Origin: Triplophysa rosa
Taxonomy: Eukaryota > Chordata > Actinopteri > Cypriniformes > Nemacheilidae
Reading direction: 5' to 3'
DNA: 64,000 nucleotides
NCBI RefSeq assembly: GCF_024868665.1
Contig: NC_079891.1
Span: forward strand, 32,671,092-32,735,091
The number at the start of each line of letters is the position of its first letter. The first letter of the stretch is position 1. Positions 48,515-61,110 of the stretch are shown piece by piece. The notes beneath the pieces were generated by a model. The model had not been told where the DNA came from and made no database searches. It saw only the letters and a list, made by a program, of their open reading frames with translations. The position numbers and the translations under genes are program-made.

Positions 48515-49969
48515 TGTAAGTACAACTTATATATATAAGTTGAGTTTGGTATTATACAGCCTGATCTCATGTCATTTGAAACTCGAATCTGTATTGTTAT
48601 ATTATAAGAAATGATTATATATTCATATTATATATTATAAAAAAGTAAGAATGAAGCTCCACCTCAAAAGCAGATTCAACTAAAACGTATGAATAAGATC
48701 GAAGTCATGCAAATAAGCCAACTTGGAAAATACTTACGAATTACCATATTTGTATTATTTTTGTGTATGTCTGATTCTCATACCTGTAGATGCTTCAAAT
48801 TCTTTCAAAAAATAAAAACAATAATAATGAACAAACAAACAAACAAATAATATGAATAAAACACAAAACCTCATGCCATTCAAGATATAGTTCAAGAGGG
48901 CATAAGAGATGAAAAACATCATTTTTATTTTCATATATTTTTGTTATTAAATGTATTTTCTTATTGACTATTTTCAAGACTTAAGGTTTAAAAATACAAT
49001 CAGGATACTCTTCAGAGGATGTCAAAGTTCAATTTGACCCCAAACATAACAGGAGGGTTAAACACCTATTATTTTATTGGACATTTTTCACAAAATTGTG
49101 TCATGTCTCTCCTATCACACTGCCATCTCATTTCATTTCATACCATCATAGCTCAAATCAATAATTCATGTCCATTTATTTATTTGGTAAATCGCCACGT
49201 AATGAGTGTGATAATGTTCAGTCAGCCGGTTAATAGCGCAAAATAAACTCTTTCAGCCTGATACAAGACAGCACAGCTTCTCTTCGAGGTTTATTTTATG
49301 ATAATGACCATCCGATTGTACATTATCCCGCCGAGATAATGACTGGACACCAATCGCTTAATAAAAGATGCGGTATAGTGAGGTCACGTGACAAAATAAA
49401 TACACCGTACACAGTTCAAGCCATTCCAAGCATATTCACAGATCCATATAGTACAACAAAATCTGACTGAATTTAAACAAGCTATTATCAGAGCGAAGTA
49501 AAGCAGTCCCATTCCATTCTGAAGCGAAGGGAGCTCATCTCTGGCATTAGAATTGAGTCTCATTTAGCTATAGCTGCATCCACACAGCCTCCCTGCCCAG
49601 ACACCAATTGAGAAAAATCACATTTTCAATTTGTCTGGCCATTTGTGTCACAGGCAATTGTGAAAGAAGCGATCTCTACAGGTGGTATAAGCGGCTGCTC
49701 TGGACGTTGATGAATTTGGCTTACCGGGGGTTTGTGTTTAATCTGGAGATTTTGTGACAGCCATGAGCGCTGGGCCTGTTAGTGAACTTGCGCCACGGTT
49801 AATGACTTCAGCCTCACTGTTGACAAGCAGCTGAATAAAAGACTGCGTCTGACGCTCACTACAAGATGAGAAATGTTCCGGAAGCGTTCAGATGTCAATA
49901 AGAAACTTATTACACTGAAAATGAGCAACACCACATCTAAATGCATGTTATTAATTGTAGCCATATCAT

Positions 49970-50150
49970 CTGTCTCCCTGTCTATCTTCCAATCTCTTTG
50001 TCTGTCAGTCAATGTATCTGTCTGTCTATCTGTCTATCTACCAATCTCTTTGTCTGCCTGTCTGTCTGTCTGTCTATTTATATATCTGTCTACCAATCTC
50101 TTTGACTGCCTGTCTATCTATCTATCTGTCTGTCTGTCTGTCTGTCTACA
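49970..50150. repeat. (TCTG/TCTA)n tetranucleotide microsatellite array
   Basis: Alternating TCTG and TCTA units with imperfect spacers (CCAATCTCTTTG repeated three times), so a compound array with a higher-order unit. The Ser/Leu/Cys-rich ORFs here are translations of the repeat. Confidence 0.85.
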
Positions 50151-52563
50151 CTTTCATCCAACCAACCTACCATCCATCCATCTCAAAATCCATCTATCTC
50201 CTGTTACTAAATATTTTTTTTGCAATATTTACATATTTTTTTAACTTGCACTTATTCAAGTTTAACATAGACACATTTTCAATAAAGTAGGTCATATGTT
50301 AGGAACAATTTGACTAATATCTGTTTTCGGACATGTTAATGCAGGTTCTTGGTTTACTCAACCCGTCCGAGACACACAACCGCAGGCCATTACTCACAGT
50401 TATAGCTTTATAACAAATGTTAAACAATACTCAAATTTCTTAATTAGTACACATGCATTGCCAACAGGACATTATTTGAATGCCTTATGCTCCACTAACC
50501 AAAACTGCATAATACTTATCTTAGCTTACACAGACACACTCCCAAGACAAAACACACGATAAGTGATGCACACAAATGAGCAGGTCTCTTCCCGGCGGTA
50601 AGGTTAGAGAGATGATGTTCAGTTTTAAGTATGCATCATATCAGTGCTGCTGTTTTAAGCTTAGATGGCCTAGATACTACAAATGAAAAAGATCATCTTG
50701 AATGCTGGGGATGAAAACCTTTACCCCGCGTACAGAAAAGAAAACGTGTTTCGTTCACAAGACAAATCCAGAACAAGTTTAATGTTTAGGTCCCAGAAAC
50801 ATTCACATATACACAAAAAATGTTGGAAAATAACACAATTTGATATTACGTAGTCAAATTGTGACACAATCTAAAGAACTAAAATAACTAATACTGTCTG
50901 TGAAAACAAGAATAAAAATCAGTTATGTTACGTAATAATAATTGATATGTTAAAGTTAATGTATTAATTTAATTTATTTAAATTTATTTAAATTAAATTA
51001 CAGTTTATAGTAAGTAATTGATCTTATTAATAAAATAAAAACATTTTTGACATTTACAGTGTACAAGCTGCAATCTGTTTGCCTCTCTATTGCCATCTCT
51101 GTTTAAAACATGAAATTGCTAGTTACGTAATGACGTCAAACAACTTTCTGTAAAATAGTACCTGACAGCTCAACTTTATTATTATTATAAACTTTTTGTT
51201 GCAAATCGGGGTAAAACAGAACAATGATTTTTTTACATATACTTTATTAAAAATATATAAAAATTGCGTTAACAAGTCAAATGTAAACTAGATTTAGAAG
51301 AAAGTGTTTCCCCGATTTAACCAAATACTCAGTGATGTCAAACCTGTCCAGCGAGCAGCTTAATCTCTTCACATCACAAGCTTGTGTGATTTTGACACAT
51401 AAAGGAAGTGATGTAATAGAGGCCAGAGGTGCTTTAATGCCACTGTGGCATCAGATGTAATTAAACCTTTCTAGTTCCCCACAGCACCTGCCAACTGCTG
51501 ACCTTCAGGCCAGAAGGAATCTAATTCAACACCCTTTTCTAGACACACCGAGGAGTTTGTTTTCTAAGTAGCTCTCAGCCCATACAGGAGCACTCAGAGA
51601 ACTGTGACAAAAGTTCAAAGGTCAGCCGAACAGGGAAATAAAGTAGGAAATCACTGAAAAGTTACATTCCTAACGTCAGATTGTCTCTCTCACACACTTA
51701 GTTCTTTAACCCCGGCTTGCTCATTTGTGACTAATTGCATTTAGTAAAGAATACTATTCTTTAAACAGAAAAATACATAGATATGTAGAATCATAAAAAG
51801 AAACTACGTAATAGGTTCAATTTTGTTTGCATATTAACCTTAATTGCCAAACCTTAAAGTGGTATAGGCCAATGCTAAATATTAGAACATAAGTCACGTT
51901 GAATGTCACCATTCCCCAAGTGTGTATATTTTAAACTATAATCGCACGGACATGTTTTTCTCCTTCCGTAATAACTCAAATAAGTCACATCATGGATACG
52001 CTGAGCAGACTTAATTATAAAAGCCGGTTGCCTGGCCCAGCAGAAGGCTCTCGAAAACTAATTGAGTCATGGTAAAAATTGGAGAGGTCCTGTATGAATA
52101 ATTAATGAGGGCCAGAGCCTGATTTCTTGCCATACGGTTGGCTTATTATCAATGCAGATGTGAGGCTCATCCATTTATACGGAAAGTGAGAAAGGATGTA
52201 CTCTTAAGTCAGTATGCACAACCTGAAGTCATGGAGTATGAATGGGTCCATTAACATCTGACCCTTAAAGAAAATGAATCACTGAGCAGCTTACTTAGTC
52301 GTTTGGTTCCAAAATGAAATAACTCTGTTTTATTTTTTTTTATTGTGCATTTCAATTAATATCAATCAAACTGCAGTTGCTTTGTTTTGATTTAAGCCAT
52401 AATAACTAAAAATACAGCTAACTAACACAATAAAACATGATAACTTCATAAAAACATGATTTTTGAACATTTTTAAAAACAAAGTTATCTCATTTTTTAA
52501 CCAAACACTTCATATGTATATATTCTATATTTTTTAAATAACACATATTTAATATACATATAG

Positions 52564-52885
52564 CGAAGGTGAAGCTGACGTCACGCCCTATGTTGCATGT
52601 TGCCGTGGCGCCGCCATCTTGGGAGGATAATACTCCACTGCTATTATTGTTTTGATATGTACCGTTACTTGTTTTGTTTGATATATGGAGAAATCGAAAG
52701 TGAAATTTCCATGGCTTTTCCTGAACGACTCTGCATAATGCTATTGCAGTTTTTTAACACAGCAAGCCTGACCTATCATAGTTATATTTCCTAATGAAAC
52801 AAGAAAAACAAAACACTGCATTGAATGCACTAGCAGCCATCCTCCCAAGATGGCGTAACATTCAACGTGGCGTGACGTCGATTAG
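52564..52885. mobile_element. MITE with paired CRE-like and YY1-like motifs
   Basis: Left GACGTCACGCC and GCCATCTTGGGAGGAT are mirrored by ATCCTCCCAAGATGGC and GGCGTGACGTC on the right. TGACGTCA at 52576-52583 is a full CRE palindrome; CCGCCATCTTG (52611-52621) and CAAGATGGCG (52846-52855) match the YY1 core on opposite strands. Confidence 0.65.
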
Positions 52886-53392
52886 CAGGCTCGATACAAT
52901 ATAGAATATTGTAACAGACAGTGGCGTCGCTAGGCCCTTTTTAGGTGGGTTTGGGAGGTTAGCCCCCTAATTATGTAATTTGTACAGGAATTCGAGATAG
53001 CTTTAGTCCTCTTTAAAACTCTTATTATGAAAACGTTGGCAAGCTGCGTTATTTAGCACATTCAGTTCACAGCGGCACAGAGTGGAGTCAACGTCAGAAG
53101 CAGAGTACAAGGTGTGTGCATTAACATGACATCTGCATCTTTGCCATTCTTTGTTATAAATGCAGCTCACATAATATGATGCGGGAGCGATTCAATTTTG
53201 TCTGCGTTTACCCCTCGTCACACAGTCTGGTGCGGCTGTGTTATTCATTGTTTTGAGTTCTGATTAAACAAAAGTGTACCTAGTAGCTCTTTGTCGTTTT
53301 TAAGATGCTTCAGTATGTTTATTACTAATTTAAAACATATTGGCCCGGTTTCACAGACAAGGCTTAAGGTTTGTCCCAGACTAAAATGAATG

Positions 53393-53929
53393 TGTCATGA
53401 TCTTGTCCTTCTTGTCCGGAGTTTTCTAGTTTTGTGGACAGGGTCATGACGGTACCATGTCTTTTGTGTGTGTTGCGTCTTGTGTGGAGACAGTGGCTGT
53501 TTGTTATGACATTGCGCCACGTGTCCTTCTGTCTCGTGCTTTGGCCCCGCCCCCTCATTATCTCTCCCTTAGTGTTTAATTCCCGTCACCTGCCCTTCAC
53601 TTGCCCCATGTAATTATCCCTTGTTAGTGTTCCCCTTTATTAAGCCCCAGTTCCCTCTGTCCCGTGCCTGTTCGTTTTGTAAGATTTGTAAACTGTGTGA
53701 CTTTTGTGCGTTAGTTTTCAAGTCGAGTCTTGCATGCCATGGTTTTGATTGTTTATTTTGACATCCTGGACTTCCTTTGTTTTTGCCCCTTGTGGGTAGT
53801 GTTTTGGTTCATAGTCTTGTTTTTGTTGGTTTTGCTCCCCATCGTGCGTTTTTGTTAGTTATTTTAAATAAAAGTTTTTCTGTTAACCCCTTGCTGTCTG
53901 CTCCTGGGTTCTCTCTGTAACTCATGACA
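53393..53929. mobile_element. Solo LTR, 537 bp
   Basis: Begins TGTCATGATCTTGTCC, ends AACTCATGACA (TG..CA with inverted TGTCATGA/TCATGACA ends); GAATG is duplicated at 53388-53392 and 53930-53934. Has an AATAAAAG site about 60 bp before its end. The flanking sequence rejoins an older MITE (CCCAGACTAAAATGAATG / TGTGACCTGTCTTAACC). Confidence 0.88.
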
Positions 53930-54644
53930 GAATGTGTGACCTGTCTTAACCTGTCTTGAATATAGAATATTGTGTGTATATATACAGTATATATTTATAT
54001 ATACTTCCTTAGCTGATGTCATCAGGTACAGCTAATCAGTGTCAACCAATAGTAAAACATCACATACTAGACCGTGTCCTTAAGTTGCCTTCTTATAGCT
54101 CTTCTACAGCGTTTTAATCATGCCACGCTCAAAAACACCCACCGCCATCCCCTGCATCTATTAGGTAACCTTTAATTTCATCCTGCAGCATCCTGATTTT
54201 TATTCATTTTCTCTTCTGACAGGTATGTATATTGCCCAAGGGATGTACAGTATATCCCTTTTTTGAAAATGTTCTGGTTCCCCATGTGGGGCATATTAAT
54301 CCTGCACTCCTGCTCTGTCCGTGCAAGGCTGCATGGACAGGCACAGAGTTCGCCCAGAACAGTTTCATTCCACCTGCTATTGTTTAAATCTTTGACGGTA
54401 GTGGTCCTGACAGAAATATATACAGTATATATACATACACAGGCCTATGTATACTATATGTGTACGCTAATTTGTAAGAATTTATACAGTCTCATTCATA
54501 ATAACAATATTTAAATAACACCCTAGCAACCACTTAGCAACACATTTAACACTTGGTGAGGGTTTACATGAATGTATGCTTGTTTGAGCACGATCGTTGA
54601 TTTTTGTTTACGGTGGATAAATCATCAGTCATACCTTTTGTGGA

Positions 54645-54702
54645 GTCCAGATGGTGGTATCGGCTTATTTCATTGTGGCCAGGTGAGCCTTTGAGGGACT
54701 TG
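54645..54702 (-). other. Isolated exon-like segment, minus strand
   Basis: Acceptor CCCTCAAAG, then a single open frame reading SPGHNEISRYHHLDSTK, then donor GTATGA. The other two frames are closed. Could belong upstream of the 47-48 kb pieces, but no linking exon was found. Confidence 0.2.
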
Positions 54703-54949
54703 GGGAGTTAAAATGTAATCTAGATGTAATTTGGAGTATGAGAAATGAAATTGTTCAATGCTCCTGGGGCCTTTCGGTGCCAGTTGGACTTGACAGATTC
54801 GCACGCACACGCACACATAGCCCTGTTTAAAATGGGACACATCTCCTCTACATGGCAAAATGCATCCAGAAACCTGAAAGCGAGAGAGAGTTTATAATGG
54901 CATAGAAGATTCCATAATTGCACCTCAGCGCATTATCAAATATTAATCA

Positions 54950-57540
54950 AATCTTGGCATCTCCTTCACAAATGCTATCTACATTCAAATCAGATGAACT
55001 TACTCGAGAAACGTTGTGCAGATGGATAATCTCTTCGTCATTTGCCGCACGTTTGTGACGGGCCGCTGATTGCTGCTTTCCTTGACAATGTCACAACGTC
55101 CCCCGTCTCATTCATGTGAATTGGGGAAGAAGGAAGGTTAGAGTTTGAGAAATGGACACAAATTGGTAAGCAGACACAACCCCAGTTAATCCAACTTCAG
55201 CTGTAGAGAATGGTCTCACCTCTTTCACTGCTCTGTCCAATTCCACAAGAGGTGTTGAAGCCATGTCTGTCTTCCGTTTATAAGTGCGTGGCATGATGGG
55301 TTTTGGTCTAAAATTAAGAATGTCACATAGTTTAAGTGCTAAAATGTAAGAGTACAATGTACAATTACAAATTAATAACATGTTGAAAATAATCATAAGT
55401 GGGGGCGAGTTGTGCCACTGGCACAACTTAACCCAGGCCCTTTGGCACAAATCACCCCAGACCCACAAGTTTGAAAAACTAGCATGATCCAGCAGTTAAG
55501 AGCTAACATCATGCTAACTGTATAGACTCATTGTGTAGCCTGCTAAAGCACTAAAACATGTGTGAAATGTTTTCTAACTTGTCTATAATTGTTCAGACAC
55601 TACAATCAAAAAACTTGAGCTAAAATGTGCTTACCTCTCATGCCATGTGTCTCTCTTCTTTGGAGGATGAGTAAAATGGATGGCTTTTCAAAATGATGTG
55701 GTCACATGACCAATTTCTTCTATGGTTTTCCAGAAACAAGGGGTGGAACTACTTCCCCCCTGGCACAAATCACCCCACTCTCCCCTATACATGTGGGCTG
55801 ACATTCTTGACACACCCACCAAACAAGAGAAAACGTATCTCAAACCCTGTTGCACACCGTTTCCAGGAAACGTGTCGTTCAACCCGGAAACCGTAGCAAA
55901 ACGTTGCTCTCCGGTTTGAGCTTGAACATGCCCCCGGTGAGGCTTTTCAAAACGCATGAAATAGCAAGCATATTCATGTGACTTTCTTGCCCCGCGCTTT
56001 CAGTAGAGAGAGACATATGATGCACGTTTAAATATGTCATTAAAGCAGAAGTTGTTCAGGTCGGTTCCATTCACACTGCGTAAATGTGGTGCAGACACAT
56101 TAGTGAACCGTGCGTCTACAAAACGGGATTAAACGCTTAAAATGTAGCATTATGCACCAATGTTGTTTTTACTTTTACTAAATTGTACAAACTTCTTATT
56201 AGTTACCAATGTAACAAGGGTACGTGCATTATTTGAACAAATATTATTTATCTTTACCTCTACATTCTTTCACATAAGGATTTTTATAAGATGCTAGTTT
56301 GCACAGCGTCCATAATCCTGTCTTGAAGCTGAAATGGTTGCTTAAATATGGGTTTACTTCATTGTCTTCAGCAGTCAGAGTTCGATGGGGTTTCGCGTTT
56401 AGGACAGGTGCACTAACTTCTCCGTCTCCATTGCTCTTCTGGTATTGACGTAAAAACTCTCGCGCCCATCATTCGCTGGAGTAATTTCCGGTAAGGTTTT
56501 TTCCTTGCAATGTTTTCATTCTTTTTTTACTCAGTAACGGATGTGATTTTAAATATAACGAAGTACAATACATCACACATATCATACTTGAGTACAAGTA
56601 AAATTACAGATTTTAAAAGCTACTTAAAAAAGTACAAGTACACAAAAAACCTACTCAATACAGTAACGCGAGTAAATGTAAATCGTTACTTTCCACCTCA
56701 TGACTCATGAGTGAATTCATTGACATCACGACCTGATAGATATTGACACTCTATTGTTATAATTTTACAGCTTAATTGAAGTGTTATAGAGTTATAGAAT
56801 TATAGAGATGTCAAACAAAATATGTTGAACTGTCAATGTTTATATCTGCAGGGAATGAACAGAGTTTGCATGAAGTACGAGGGTCCTTATTACAGCGTGT
56901 CCTTCCGAGGCATTGTTTCAAACAACATTTGAAGACTTTTCGTTTTGAGGGTTTTGAAAAGGATGAGGATATGATCGTAATTTTTGATTGCCATGAAAGA
57001 ACCATCTTTGTTTGTTCAAAATAAAATCTTTTCCGTTTCTCAGTTCCCTGTTTCTCAGTTTGTTTGTTTCTCAAACAAATTAGACAATAACAACAGAGCT
57101 GAATTTAAATAAACTTTTACATTTATAGATTTATCAATTTTTACTGAAGGTCACCAAGTGGCTGTACTATCATATACAGTAAAGCAAACTTACAACTTCG
57201 GTGTCGGCTGATGATCAGAGCCGATATATCTTGTCAATCAAAAGAGGACAGGAAAATCCAATAAATTGGTGCTCTGTATTAAGAAAATGTTAAGAAACTT
57301 CACCAGTTTGATGTTCAATATTAATAGTCGTTATATGAATTAATAACATTCAGAAAGTAAAAAAATATGAAGTTATTATATGAAGTTATATATGAAGTTC
57401 AACAGATATTACTCTGAATAGTCAGGTATCGGTACCAGTGGAGAAGCTTAGTATCGGTGCATCTCTACTTACAACTTTTTTACTGCCTTTAAGAAGAAAC
57501 ACTGACTGAGCTCTCAAAAAATACCCCATTCATCGAGCAA
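54950..57540. other. No gene seen; repeat pieces
   Basis: Contains common fish repeat pieces (CAACCCGGAAACCGTAGC near 55880, GGCACAAATCACCCCA near 55445 and 55765). The ORF at 56836-57024 follows an AG and precedes AATAAA but has no recognised domain. Confidence 0.35.
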
Positions 57541-57547
57541 ACCAGCA

Positions 57548-57905
57548 CCGTAAAAAAGGCTTTTTACAGAATGTTACTGTTTTTAGGTATTTTTAAAATA
57601 TTGCCAAAAAATGTAAAATTACAGAAAAGGGGGAAACAGGAAAACCCGTCTAATTTTACAGGTAAAAAAAATATTTTACAGTTTATTTCTGGTGTCCCAG
57701 CTGCCACACAATTTCAGTATTTTTAACAAGATTTTATTTTTTACGGTTTATTTTTGAAAAATGGCCAAAAACTGTATAATTACAGAAAAAGACTGCAAAT
57801 TTACAAGAAAAACGGGGAAAATTATTTATCATATATCCTGTACAGTATATTTCTGTCAATAAAGCTGACAGAAAATGTTCTTTTTTTACTGACTTTTTTA
57901 CAGTG
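57548..57905. mobile_element. MITE with CACYGTAAAAAA ends
   Basis: Left CACCGTAAAAAAGGC, right GACTTTTTTACAGTG; the interior has repeated ATTACAGAAAA and TTTTACAG units in both orientations. No ORF. Confidence 0.6.
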
Positions 57906-60865
57906 AGCGTTAAATTACAATCTTGTGTGTACAGGCGTGTACAAGGCGTGTATAAGGATAAAATATTATTTGGTTCCCTGCCTCAGGAATTGTTCATCTC
58001 AGATGTGTAGAGACCCCTCACGCATGCATTAAACTAGAAAATACTCTTTCTCTACCACAGAGAGCATGAGAGATCAGGTGTTAACCCCAGATGGATTTCT
58101 CCATCCATGTTAGCAAGAACAAATAACCATTTGCAGAGACACAAGTCGAGTCCTCGCGGACGAGGAGAGTTCATGTTCTTCTTGACGTGAGCACTGTGAC
58201 AGAACAACCCTTCTTCCGAGCATTTGGAACTGCATGGCTGAGTATCCTGAAGATGCTGAATTTGTCTTTGAAGGGTTTTTGTCAGGTTCAAAGCTTTGAC
58301 TGAAGAGGCAACCTGGCCCTCCATGTGAAGGGGAACACATGAGTAGGATCAAGACTTTATAAAATATATTAAAATAAGAATTCTGATCACGTATTTGTCT
58401 GTTACTCTTTCCATTGAACTTTATATAAACAACATACACACTGTATGTGTATTTACTGACAATTTTCCTAACAATACCCAATGAGGCTTATTAGTTCTTT
58501 AATGAACATGTGCCATTCATTTATTCTATGCTGCTTTGTACCCAACTTTATTTTTTATTGCTAAATCCAGTTTACCTACAAAAGACCTCTGGGTCACACC
58601 GGGTTGCCAGGTTTTTGTAACAAAACCCGACCAATGGTCAGTCAAAACTAGCCCAAAAAGTAGCCCAAACACCACAACTCAAATTATGCCACTCACATAC
58701 GTAAAATATATATTTTACAGAAACTGCATTAGACACTTCAATGAATAAAATAATTGTACAGTAGTAATAAATGAAATAGCATATTTACATGAAGCTATGA
58801 ATATACTGTATATGTATACTATAAATTAAGTGTTGACATAATTTGCAATGGCACTTTGGGTACTCAAAGTTCAAGTCCTGTCTTGTGGTCCTTTTATCAT
58901 AACATTTGATCAACTTTTATCATATCTTTTTATAAGCCATCTCCATGCACAGGCAGTAAACTACGTAAGAGAGAGTTCCAGACACTGCACACATACTGTC
59001 AATGATGTACTGTAATGGTTTGTTGATAGCGCTCATAAATTTTCATTTAACGCAAGTTTGAAGTCTGATGATGGATGACATGCCTACATGTCCTCAAGAA
59101 TTCTTAAATCATGTTTAATAGTCAATACCCAGTGTTGCAATAGAAGAAATTGGTATATATTTTAAAGGGCCTATTCTATTCAATTCTTCAAATTCTAATC
59201 CCTAATCGCCTATTTCCCTACCATGTTGTATGTGAAAATTAGTATGTGGAATTAGCATGTCAAGTACTTAAGTATGCAAAAATAAAAAAAACATGCAAGA
59301 AATACTCGGGTGATCTACTGCTTCTGCCAAGATTTTTCAGTATGCAATGAATGGACTCTTTTCTATCCCATGATGCCACGGGAGCTGAGAAAACTTTAAA
59401 TAATAAATACAGGAAAAATGTGAACCTGGGGATTTGGGAACAAAGACATTTTTTCAATTTTATTTGTTCACCTGAGTCAATTATATTCACGGTTGCGACC
59501 ATGCAAACATGCCGGATTTAGTACACTATGTCTGGAATGTATGGATAATTCATTCAAACAATAATTTTATTTAATTCAGTATGTATTTGAATTCACAGAA
59601 CACGATTTTAAAATGGTAGACAGAAATACAATTATGAGTCAAATGTCATTTCTTTTGGTGGTTTGGCTGTATTACACAAACTTAATATCTTTACATGTTT
59701 TTTTATTATTATTATTTCAAATTTTTTGATGCCCAGCTTTGTTTGGTTTCTGAATTGCTGAAATTGGAATTGGTCCAATTGGTCAGATTTTCCGCCACCT
59801 CTCATTGTGTGATATTTCTTTAGAGTTCTTGTCTTCCTCCATTTTCTGTTTATTCCCCCTCCTGTATCCATCCATTACATGTTACCATTTCCCATATCTC
59901 CGTCTTTCTTCCTTAGCCATGTGTTCCTCTTGAGAATGTGGATTTGCCAATTGTTTTTTTCTCTTTCTCCCCAGCTTCTGCACATGGGTCCTACCAAATG
60001 GATTTTGAAGTATTCCCACTTATCGTTTCCTGACATTGAGTTTGTTTACCGCTCCGTGTTCGAGTAGAGGGAACATTTCTGATGTTACTCTTGAATATTA
60101 AGAATGGAAAAATGATCTGCGTGAGTATGTCACTGTACCTGGCCGCTACTTCACCTTGCAGTGGATGCGATTGACACCGGCCCGAGGCATCTAACAAAGT
60201 ACATTTATAAGCATCTAACTAATTTCCAATGCATCCACATTGCTTTTTTTGGTGAAGGTTTCAAGTCACAGACTTTTTACACTGCTATGTCATACATACT
60301 GTAAATGATTGTTGTTGTTTTTGTATTGCTTTAGCTTTTTGTATACAGCCGCATCTCTTATTGATTGATGGAATAAATTCTTAATATAAACGATAAGCTC
60401 CTCTTGTTAGATTTGTTCCTGTCCTGTCACACACACTGCAGAGACAGGCACCACCCTCATTGTTATTCGTCACGCAAACTCAGCCACCTTTTTATTTATT
60501 TCCTTTTCAATTATTTCATTTCAAAGATTTTTTTATTGTTTTGTTTTTGTTACTTGTCTGGCGAACCTCAGCTCAGGAGCTTTAAATGAACAAACTACGT
60601 GAATAAGAATACATTTACAGTTTAATGTCTCAACTTTTCCAAAAGCCTGAAGATCAATTCAGAGCATTTCTGGCCATTTTTTTCTCAGGATTTGAGAAAA
60701 TGTACAAGCTTGAATGGGGCCTGAAAATAAAAAAAGTTTTTTATTGTCTTCTCTTTAGGTCCACTTTTAATGCTAGTCGAGGTTTCTTTCAATCAAACGT
60801 TTTTTCATATGTCTTTCCGAATCAGGTTCATTCATTATGAAACAACTTAAAAGATAAATATTTTA
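57906..60865. other. No gene seen
   Basis: An exon-like stretch lies at 59984-60067 on the plus strand (acceptor CTCCCCAG, open to a TAG, AATAAA at 60371), and a minus-strand Leu/Gln-rich ORF at 58052-58324. Neither has a recognisable family or linked exons. Confidence 0.3.
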
Positions 60866-61110
60866 TTAATTCGTATGTCGTTCGAAATCTGTATGGATTT
60901 CTATCTTCAGTGAAACACAAAAGAAGATACGTATTTAAAGAAATGTCTCAGTGGTTTTGTGTCCATACAATGGAAGTAACTGGGGGGAAAAAATTTTGGT
61001 TAGTAACGTTCTTCAGAATATCTCTTTTGTGTTGTGCAGAAAAAGTCATACAGCTTTAGAATGGCATGGGGGTGAATAAATGATGAAAGAATTTTCATTT
61101 TTCATCCTTT
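60866..61110. mobile_element. TTAA-type MITE, decayed copy
   Basis: CAGTGAAACACAAAAGAAGA, GGTTTTGTGTCCATACAATGG and GAATAAATGATGAAAGAATT match the interior of the family at 9312-9597. Confidence 0.65.

Larger units (their letters stand above)
47967..52560. other. No confident gene; microsatellites
   Basis: Holds the (AT)n run at 48475-48512 and the TCTG/TCTA array at 49970-50150. No domain-bearing ORF. Could be intron of the unidentified minus-strand gene, if that gene is real. Confidence 0.4.

Noticed and set aside
49873..50290. Two overlapping Ser/Leu/Cys-rich ORFs
   Set aside because: Translations of the TCTG/TCTA microsatellite.
56836..57024. 62-codon ORF between an AG and AATAAA
   Set aside because: Looked like a terminal exon, but no family match and no upstream exon; two frames are open over most of it.
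58052..58481. Two overlapping minus-strand ORFs of 90 and 123 codons
   Set aside because: Leu/Gln-rich part suggested a coiled coil, but no convincing acceptor or donor bounds it.
59984..60067. Terminal-exon-like stretch
   Set aside because: Good acceptor and downstream AATAAA, but no partner exon or recognisable protein.
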